Below, in pieces: positions 58,428 through 64,000 of a DNA stretch of 64,000 nucleotides; within the stretch, counting starts at the first letter, position 1, and each line of letters starts with the position of its first letter. Below the pieces are notes generated by a model. That model saw only the letters and a program-made list of their open reading frames with translations. It was not told the DNA's origin and did not search any database. This DNA comes from Myceligenerans indicum (GTDB taxonomy: Bacteria > Actinomycetota > Actinomycetes > Actinomycetales > Cellulomonadaceae). Both the position numbers and the translations under genes were made by a program. The stretch lies in contig NZ_JABBYC010000007.1 of NCBI RefSeq assembly GCF_016742955.1, forward strand, positions 83,466-147,465, in the 5' to 3' direction.

Positions 58428-59480
58428 ATGAATGATCGGCGAGACGACCCCGAGGGCTTCGGCGGCCTGGACGGTTCCGGCGGCCTGGACGGTTCCGGCA
58501 GCCCTGAGGGGGCCGCCGACTCCGAGAGCCCTGGCGCGCCGCGGGAGGGCAGTGCTCGCCGTATCGATCTGACCCGAGCCGATCCCCGCCACCTGGCACT
58601 GCTGCGTGAACTCGCCGACCGGGGTTCGGTCACGGCCGTCGCGACGGCCACGTTCCGCACGCCGTCGGCGGTGTCACAGCAGTTGCGGACCGCGCAGCGC
58701 GAGCTCGGCGGGCTGCCGCTCACGGAGGCGGCCGGCAGGGGAGTGCGGCTCACGGAGGCGGGACGGCTCCTGGCCGAGGGCGGTCGCGACCTGGCGCGGG
58801 CGATCGCCCAGGTGCAGGCGAGGTGGGACGCGTACGTGGGGTCGCCGGCGGGCACCGTGACCGTGGCGACGCTGCCGAGTGCGGCGGCGATCCTGCTTCC
58901 GGGGGTGTTGGACCGGCTCGCCGGAACCGAGGTCCGGGTGGAGTGCTCCGACATGGACGTGGCGGAGATGCGGTACGCGCAGCTGGTGACGGACCACGAC
59001 GTCGTGATCGGGCACAGCTTCACCTCGCTCGTGCCCGAGGGTGCCCAGCATCTGGCCACGGTCCCGCTGCTGCGGGAGCCGCTGGACATCGCCATGCGCG
59101 CGGGACACCCACTGGCGGCGAAGCGGGAGGTCACGCCCGCAGAGCTGGCGGAGTGCGAGTGGTACGGCGTGCCGGCCGGCTACCCGTTCGACGGCCTCCG
59201 CCTGGCGGTGGAGACGGCGGCCGGCCTGCCGCTGACGGTGGTGCAGCGACTGCGTGACAACCGCCTCATCGAGGCACTGGTCGCGGCAAGCGACCGGGTC
59301 GCCATCCTGCCGCGGTACACGACCTCGGACCCGCGGATCGTGCTGCGTCCGGTGGCGGGGATCGCCGCGGGCCGGCACATCGTGGCGATGGCACGCCCGG
59401 ACCGGGCCGAGCGGCTGGCCGTGCGGACCGTGCTGGACGCGTTTCGCGAGGTGGGCAGGTCGGTCGGGGACACGCCGTAG
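58428..59480 (+). CDS. LysR-type transcriptional regulator
   Basis: ATG 58428 is leaderless (TAGGCT ends 6 nt before it). The 350 residues begin with a Gly/Asp/Ser-rich leader of about 45 residues holding a repeated GGLDGSG, encoded by a short DNA repeat. The winged helix follows (HLALLRELADRGSVTAVATATFRTPSAVSQQLRTAQRELGG) and the effector-binding domain (VTVATLPSAAAILLPGVLDRL; REPLDIAMRAGHPLA). It likely controls the divergent exporter. Confidence 0.92.
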   Translation: MNDRRDDPEGFGGLDGSGGLDGSGSPEGAADSESPGAPREGSARRIDLTRADPRHLALLRELADRGSVTAVATATFRTPSAVSQQLRTAQRELGGLPLTEAAGRGVRLTEAGRLLAEGGRDLARAIAQVQARWDAYVGSPAGTVTVATLPSAAAILLPGVLDRLAGTEVRVECSDMDVAEMRYAQLVTDHDVVIGHSFTSLVPEGAQHLATVPLLREPLDIAMRAGHPLAAKREVTPAELAECEWYGVPAGYPFDGLRLAVETAAGLPLTVVQRLRDNRLIEALVAASDRVAILPRYTTSDPRIVLRPVAGIAAGRHIVAMARPDRAERLAVRTVLDAFREVGRSVGDTP

Positions 59481-59529
59481 GGCTCGTGCCAGGTCTGCCA
59501 GGTCTGCCGGGGCCGCCGGGGTGCCGGGG

Positions 59530-59578
59530 CCGGACCGTCCTGTCGGCTCCCCGGGTGCCGGACCGTCCTGTCGGTTCC
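59530..59578. repeat. 21-bp direct repeat downstream of LysR
   Basis: CCGGACCGTCCTGTCGG[C/T]TCC occurs at 59530-59550 and 59558-59578 with one difference. It is in the short space between the convergent LysR and winged-helix genes and may contribute to termination. Confidence 0.7.
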
Positions 59579-60688
59579 TCAGCCGTGTTCCCAGGCGGAG
59601 AGTGCCTTCTCGACGGCCTGGCGGTCGCGGGACCGGACGCCGTCGACCAGTGCGTATGGTGACTCACCCTTCTTCGGGGCGCGGCGCCAGGTGCCCACCA
59701 GGCGCCCGTCCAGGAGCACCGCCGGGCGGAACACGCCGTTCGTGAACGGGACGACCTGCCTCATCGCCTCCTTCGAGGCCACGAGGTCACGGTTCGCGTA
59801 GCCCAGCACGATCTCGTCGAACCCCGGCACGAGTGTGACGCCTGCGGGGCCGGTGCGGTCGGGAACCGCCGCGGTGCGGCCGTTCGCGACGAGCATCGCG
59901 GTGCCGTCCACGTCCACCTCCCGAAGCTCCTCCGAGATGTCGGCGACGGCGCGGCGCACCGGAGTCTTCGGCAGGCCGAGCCACCAGGCCAGGTCCTCGG
60001 TGGTGGCCGGGCCGTGCGAGGCGAAGTACGCGCGGGCGATGCGGCGCAGCTCCCGCCCAGGGTCGTCCGTGGGGTCCGCAGGGGACGACCCGCCGGGCGC
60101 CGCCGGCGGGTGTGCCGACGGGGCACGGCGCGTGGCGACCAGGAGCTGCTGTCTGCCGGCGAACGGCCCCCAGTGCAGCAGTCCGTCGAGCGCGAGCAGC
60201 ACGATCAGGTGGTATCCCCGCTGCCCCTCGGTGCTGACCCCTTCCTGCTCCCACAGGTCCGTCAGCGAGGCGCGCGACATCCCGCCGTCGGCCAGGGCCT
60301 CCCGCGCCACGGCGGCGGCCCTCCGGACGACGTCGTCGTCGATCCCCTCGTCGGCGCGGAGCTTGCGGGTCTTCTGCTTCACGCGTTCGGCCGTCAGCGA
60401 CAGGAGCGCCGTGAGGTCGCTCGGGGTGGTGGCGAAGAGCGTGCCGCGCTGGGTCCAGCCGCGCACGAGCCGGCCCGAGTCGAACGCGGCACGCACATCG
60501 TCCAGCGTGGTGCCCGGGCGGCTGCGGACCACGATCGCCCGCAGTACCGCCGGGAGGTCCTGGCCCTGCAACGCCACCATGTGCTGCACCACGTCGACCG
60601 GAGACAGATCACCCCGCGGCACCAGGCGTTGTGCGCGCAGGCGCAACCGCCGGGCCGTATCGGAGGAGATCGTCGTGGGCGAGGCCAT
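59579..60688 (-). CDS. Winged-helix DNA-binding domain protein (HTH_42/AlkX-like)
   Basis: ATG 60688 is leaderless: TACGCT ends 7 nt before it. The 369 residues show the HTH_42 family plan: RLRLRAQRLVPRG at the start, VDVVQHMVALQGQDLPAVLRAI, the family block LVRGWTQRGTLFATTPSDL, FASHGPATTEDLAWWLGL, and VPFTNGVFRPAVLLDGRLVGTWRR at the end. Related YcaQ/AlkX proteins are DNA glycosylases for bulky or cross-linked bases; many actinobacterial members are uncharacterised. A DNA repair role is a reasonable inference. Confidence 0.85.
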   Translation of the reverse strand: MASPTTISSDTARRLRLRAQRLVPRGDLSPVDVVQHMVALQGQDLPAVLRAIVVRSRPGTTLDDVRAAFDSGRLVRGWTQRGTLFATTPSDLTALLSLTAERVKQKTRKLRADEGIDDDVVRRAAAVAREALADGGMSRASLTDLWEQEGVSTEGQRGYHLIVLLALDGLLHWGPFAGRQQLLVATRRAPSAHPPAAPGGSSPADPTDDPGRELRRIARAYFASHGPATTEDLAWWLGLPKTPVRRAVADISEELREVDVDGTAMLVANGRTAAVPDRTGPAGVTLVPGFDEIVLGYANRDLVASKEAMRQVVPFTNGVFRPAVLLDGRLVGTWRRAPKKGESPYALVDGVRSRDRQAVEKALSAWEHG

Positions 60689-60930
60689 GAACCGAAGCGT
60701 AGGCGGGGTGGCTGACAGCGGACAGGAGTATCACCGGCCGCCGCGCGGCCGTCGCGGGCGAGCGGCCCGCCCACGCTACTCGCCCGGAGAACCGAGCGAG
60801 GCGGGTGCGGCGGCAAATTGGGGGTCGGGCCGCCGCACCCGCATGTCTCCACGAACCGAAGGCCGGAAGCGTTGGGGCCGGGCAGGGACGAGTTTCCGTC
60901 GATGTCAGTACCTCCGGTTACCGTTGCCGC

Positions 60931-62853
60931 GTGACGATGGACAACTCGACGCGCGGCATGGGACAGGGCAGAACCATGCGCGGCTTCATGCAGGACCCCA
61001 CGGTCGCGCGCCACCGGCTGGCGCGGGACACCGTCCGGCGCATCCTGGCGTTCGCCCGGCCCTACCGCAGGCAGCTTGTGCTCTTCGCCCTGCTCCTCGT
61101 GCTCGACGCTGCCGCCGGCACGGCCGTCCCGCTGCTGTTCCGCTACCTCATCGACAACGGCATCACCGCGGGCGACCCACGCCTCGTCGTGAGCCTCGCC
61201 GCCGGCGCCGCCGCCCTCGCGCTCGTGGGCGCGGGCCTCGCCGTCGCCGAACGCTGGGTCTCCTCCCGCGTCGGCGAGGGGCTCATCGTCGACCTGCGCA
61301 CCGCCGTGTTCGACCACGTGCAGCGCATGCCGCTCGCGTTCTTCGCCCGCACCCGCACGGGCGCGCTCGTGCAGCGCCTCAACGGTGACGTGCTCGGCGC
61401 CCAGCAGGCCTTCACCTCCACCCTGCAGACCGTCGTGTCCAACGCCCTGACCGTCGTGTTCACCCTCGCCGCCATGTTCGCCATGTCCTGGCGGCTCACC
61501 CTGCTCGCGCTGGTGGTCACCCCGCTGTTCGTGCTGCCCGCCCGCTGGTTCGGGCGCCGCCTCGCTGATCTCACCCACCGCACCTACGAGGTCAACGCCG
61601 ACGCCGGACAGCTCATGAACGAACGCTTCAACGTCGCCGGTGCCCACCTCGCCAAGATCTTCGGCGACCCGGGACGGGAGTCCGCCCAATACGCGCACCA
61701 GGTCGAGGGCCTGCGGGATCTCGGCGTGCGGCGCGCGCTGCTGAGCACCTGGTTCCGCGTGGGCCTGACCACCATGGCATCGCTCGCCATCGCCGTCGTG
61801 TACGGGCTCGGCGGCGTCCAGGCCATCTCCGGAGCCCTCACGGTCGGCGTCGTCGTCGCCATGGCCGCCTACCTGAACCGGCTCTACGGCCCCCTCACCG
61901 CCATGGCGAACGTCCAGGTCGACATCATGACCGCCCTCGTCAGCTTCGAACGCGTCCTCGAGGTCCTCGACCTGGAACCCACCGTCACCGACGCCCCCGA
62001 CGCGACCGACCTGCGTGACGCCGTCGCCCGGCACGGCGCGAGCGTCACCCTGGACGGTGTCACGTTCCGCTACCCGAGAGCCGGCGAGGTCGGGCTGGCA
62101 TCCCTGGAGGCCGTCGCGGTCCCGACCCAGGAACCGGCGTCCGACACCCTGCACGACCTCACGTTCACCGTCCCCCCAGGGGCCGTGGTCGCGCTCGTGG
62201 GCCGCTCCGGCGCAGGCAAGACCACCACCGGCCACCTCGTCACACGCATGTACGACCCGACGTCGGGCAGCGTCGCCATCGCCGGCCAGGACCTGCGCGG
62301 CGTCACCCTCGCCTCCCTGCGCGCCACCGTCGGGGTCGTCTCCCAGGAGGCCCACCTCTTCCACGACACCGTCGCCGCCAACCTCCGCTACGCCCGCCCC
62401 GGCGCCACCGACGCCGAGATCGAACAGGCCATGCGCCGCGCCCGCATCTGGGACCTCGTCTCACGCCTCCCGCAGGGCGCCGACACCGTCGTCGGCGACC
62501 GCGGCTACCGCCTCTCGGGCGGCGAGCGCCAGCGCCTCGCCATCGCACGCCTCCTGCTCAAGGCGCCGGACGTCGTCATCCTCGACGAGGCCACCGCCCA
62601 CCTCGACTCCGAGTCGGAGGCGGCCGTGCAGGCGGCGCTGAACGAGGCGCTCGCGGGCCGCACGTCGCTGGTCATCGCGCACCGCCTGTCCACGGTCCGC
62701 GACGCGGACCTCGTGGTGGTGCTCGACGACGGCCGGGTGGCGGAGCAGGGCACTCACTCCGAGCTCCTGGCGGCGGGAGGGCTGTACGCCGAGCTCTACC
62801 GGACGCAGTTCGCCACCGGGCAGGACGTGGCGGGGTCACCCGGTCCGCGGTGA
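60931..62853 (+). CDS. ABC exporter half-transporter (fused membrane and ATPase domains)
   Basis: GTG 60931 is probably leaderless (TACCGT ends 6 nt before it); ATG 60937 is an alternative. Of 640 residues, about 45-340 form a six-helix type I exporter domain (LLLVLDAAAGTAVPLLFRYLID; LRTAVFDHVQRMPLAFFARTRTGALVQRL). The ATPase has Walker A GRSGAGKT (424-431), Q-loop VVSQEAHLF, signature LSGGERQR, Walker B VVILDEAT and H-loop IAHRLS. It should work as a homodimer. A 30-residue insertion between A-loop and Walker A is odd. The substrate is unknown. Confidence 0.93.
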   Translation: MTMDNSTRGMGQGRTMRGFMQDPTVARHRLARDTVRRILAFARPYRRQLVLFALLLVLDAAAGTAVPLLFRYLIDNGITAGDPRLVVSLAAGAAALALVGAGLAVAERWVSSRVGEGLIVDLRTAVFDHVQRMPLAFFARTRTGALVQRLNGDVLGAQQAFTSTLQTVVSNALTVVFTLAAMFAMSWRLTLLALVVTPLFVLPARWFGRRLADLTHRTYEVNADAGQLMNERFNVAGAHLAKIFGDPGRESAQYAHQVEGLRDLGVRRALLSTWFRVGLTTMASLAIAVVYGLGGVQAISGALTVGVVVAMAAYLNRLYGPLTAMANVQVDIMTALVSFERVLEVLDLEPTVTDAPDATDLRDAVARHGASVTLDGVTFRYPRAGEVGLASLEAVAVPTQEPASDTLHDLTFTVPPGAVVALVGRSGAGKTTTGHLVTRMYDPTSGSVAIAGQDLRGVTLASLRATVGVVSQEAHLFHDTVAANLRYARPGATDAEIEQAMRRARIWDLVSRLPQGADTVVGDRGYRLSGGERQRLAIARLLLKAPDVVILDEATAHLDSESEAAVQAALNEALAGRTSLVIAHRLSTVRDADLVVVLDDGRVAEQGTHSELLAAGGLYAELYRTQFATGQDVAGSPGPR

Positions 62854-62871
62854 CCCGGACCTCGCGAGCGG

Positions 62872-63615
62872 TCAGCCCGGTGTCATCTCGCCGGCCGGGA
62901 CAGGCACGGCGAGCGTGTTGCCCGCCTGGGCCAGCGGGCAGGCCCAGGCGGGGTCGTACGCGCAGGACGGGTTGTAGGCGAAGTTGAGGTCCAGGACGAT
63001 CCGGCCGGCGCCGTCGTCACCGAGCCAGGCGCCCTTGATCGTGTCCACGAGGTAGCGTCCGCCGCCGTACGTCCCGTCGGGACGACCGGCCAGGGCGTCC
63101 TTCACCGGGACGAACAGCCCGCCCCCGTACGAGGCCAGGCGCCACACATCGAGCGGCCCCGCGCCGGGAAGCTCGGCCGTGCCGAGCAGCTCGAACGGGA
63201 CGACGCCGTCGGTGCCTGTCGGCACGTCCAGCCGGCGGGGTTCGCGGGCCGGGACGATCCGCGTCTCGAAGCGCCACGCCGGGTCGTACGGGGCCACGCG
63301 CAGCCCGGTGAACCGCTCGCGGTCCGTCGGCAGCAGGGGGGAGGCGGGGTGCGTGGCGAACAGCTCGTCCCGGGCGGCGATCCACGCGGCGTGCGCGCCG
63401 GCCGGGTCCGCGGGGCGTGCCCGCACGTCCTCGTACAGGGCGAAGACTCGCCGCCGCCAGTCGGCGACGGCCAGGGCTCCGGCGGGCCCGGTGAGCCCGT
63501 CCTCGCCGCCGGTCCTCGCGTTGGGTCCTGTGTCGGGACCTGCGTCGGGTGTCGTGTGGGGCCTGGTGTCGGGTGCGCCTGCGTGCGGGGCGTCGCGTGC
63601 GGGGTCGGACGTCAT
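62872..63615 (-). CDS. DUF1684 family protein
   Basis: The 247-residue protein has a Pro/Thr/Gly-rich, probably disordered N terminus of about 45 residues, partly repeated (PDTRPHTTPDAGPDTGP). The DUF1684 domain follows: WRRRVFALYEDVRA, RDELFATHPASPLLPTDRE, FRLAPYDP-like GLRVAPYDPAWRFE, TYGGGRYLVDTIKGAWLG and LDLNFAYNPSCAYDPAWACPLA. Function is unknown. The ATG overlaps the stop of a 9-codon leaderless upstream frame (63612-63641), and no ribosome binding site of its own is clear. Confidence 0.85.
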   Translation of the reverse strand: MTSDPARDAPHAGAPDTRPHTTPDAGPDTGPNARTGGEDGLTGPAGALAVADWRRRVFALYEDVRARPADPAGAHAAWIAARDELFATHPASPLLPTDRERFTGLRVAPYDPAWRFETRIVPAREPRRLDVPTGTDGVVPFELLGTAELPGAGPLDVWRLASYGGGLFVPVKDALAGRPDGTYGGGRYLVDTIKGAWLGDDGAGRIVLDLNFAYNPSCAYDPAWACPLAQAGNTLAVPVPAGEMTPG

Positions 63616-63641
63616 CGGAGGCGGGACTCGTGCGGGGTCAT
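63612..63641 (-). CDS. Leaderless 9-codon upstream ORF coupled to the DUF1684 gene
   Basis: On the minus strand TACGGT (63654-63649) ends 7 nt before ATG 63641. The frame reads MTPHESRLR and stops with TGA at 63614-63612, overlapping the DUF1684 ATG (ATGA). A leaderless transcript would begin at this ATG, so ribosomes would have to reinitiate at the main gene. Confidence 0.5.
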   Translation of the reverse strand: MTPHESRLR

Positions 63642-63774
63642 GAACCCCACCGTAGGCGGTCGGGCCGTGCCCTGGTGACGTCCGCCGGCGGCCACGCGCC
63701 CGGGCCGGGGCGGGGCGGGTGGCGCCGAGCCGGCTCTCCCGGCGGTCGGCACGTGCACGGGGAGCCCGTCACCA

Positions 63775-63809
63775 CGATCACCGCGTACGCGGTGATCGCC
63801 CGGCGATCA
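63775..63809. promoter_or_regulatory. Two overlapping palindromes upstream of the right-edge gene
   Basis: A perfect 24-bp palindrome spans 63775-63798 (half-site CGATCACCGCGT). It overlaps TGATCGCC-C-GGCGATCA (63793-63809), perfect around one centre base. A TAGCCT -10-like hexamer lies 35 bp further on (63844). The stretch 63616-64000 otherwise holds no complete gene. A dimeric repressor site for the gene starting at 63960 is likely. Confidence 0.6.
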
Positions 63810-63959
63810 ACGGCGCGTCCACTTCTGATGCACCGCGGCCGTCTAGCCTGGGGCGTACGGCCGGTGTCCGGGCGCGGGCGGCCGGACCGAGCCCTGTCGG
63901 ACCGGACGTCCGGCACGCGACCGGTGCGTGCGGCAGTCCGCTCGGAAGGAGTGCTGGTC

Positions 63960-63981
63960 ATGGCGGGTGGGGGTGCGGGTG
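63960..63981 (+). CDS. Start of a gene cut by the contig end
   Basis: ATG 63960 has AAGGAG at 63946-63951, 8 nt upstream. Only about seven genuine codons (MAGGGAG) remain before the adapter sequence at 63982. Product unknown. Confidence 0.35.
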
Positions 63982-64000
63982 CTGTCTCTTATACACATCT
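63982..64000. other. Nextera/Tn5 mosaic-end adapter remnant
   Basis: The last 19 bases are CTGTCTCTTATACACATCT, the exact reverse complement of the Tn5 mosaic end used in Nextera libraries. It is AT-rich and foreign to the surroundings. It is read-through into the adapter, not genome sequence. Confidence 0.97.

Noticed and set aside
63960..64000. Reading the frame from ATG 63960 through base 64000 as a protein start ending VSYTH
   Set aside because: Bases 63982-64000 are adapter sequence, so those residues are artificial.
1..64000. tRNA or rRNA genes, insertion sequences, prophage or integrase genes
   Set aside because: None of their sequence signatures was seen; no transposase or integrase motifs and no long terminal inverted repeats were found by reading.

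Overview
The window is a gene-dense, very high-GC chromosomal segment of an actinobacterium. The protein set points to the Micrococcales, most likely the Promicromonosporaceae/Cellulomonadaceae group. Supporting hints are a DUF664-type mycothiol-transferase-like protein, DUF1876, many TetR, GntR, LysR and LuxR regulators, GH65 and GH95 carbohydrate enzymes, and frequent leaderless promoters (a TANNNT hexamer 6-8 nt before the start codon). Assignment below order level is inference. I see no rRNA, tRNA, insertion sequence, phage or CRISPR. The last 19 bases are exactly the Tn5/Nextera mosaic-end sequence, so the right edge is a sequencing artefact at a contig end.

Layout. 1-603: 5' part of a LuxR/LAL-type regulator gene. 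911-4536: Mn-type superoxide dismutase, then an arginine antiporter plus arginine deiminase pair. 4562-8406: secreted serine hydrolase, an MFS exporter, and a divergent HxlR-peroxiredoxin fusion regulator with a perfect operator. 8537-12424: ABC transporter with a divergent NarL-type two-component system. 12446-19234: DUF3626 protein, a membrane protein, a FAD monooxygenase with a divergent GntR-TetR double-HTH regulator, and LysR with two aldo-keto reductases.

19470-28397 is the most coherent island. It holds DUF1876, an Acg-like nitroreductase, a tandem universal stress protein, SDR, flavodoxin, HAD phosphatase/mutase, GH65 phosphorylase, and a receiver-like/thioredoxin-reductase-like flavoprotein. 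The set resembles the mycobacterial DosR (dormancy/hypoxia) regulon. Both main promoters carry 14-bp palindromic cores of DosR-box geometry. The HAD and GH65 genes overlap and look like a split version of the OtsB1 (Rv2006) fusion.

28461-32401: citrate/C4-dicarboxylate two-component system with a DctA transporter. 32574-37020: metallo-hydrolase, a large secreted subtilase, and a possible 34-codon gene abutting a 19-bp-stem terminator. 37073-42541: gluconate permease and kinase with a divergent FadR-type regulator coupled to a GH95 enzyme. 42627-46890: small proteins, a pterin dehydratase-VOC fusion, a YqeB-like/TetR operon, and a GPP34-domain protein. 46986-50253: DUF4097 protein divergent from a two-component operon, with three copies of one operator between them. 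50229-54534: DUF4386/TetR pair, a Rossmann-RyR membrane protein, and an ECF41-type sigma factor. 54731-63615: DUF664-like protein, methyltransferase, lipoprotein, EamA exporter with LysR, winged-helix protein, ABC exporter half-transporter, and DUF1684 protein preceded by a leaderless 9-codon uORF. 63616-64000: a regulatory region with two overlapping palindromes before a gene cut off by the adapter.
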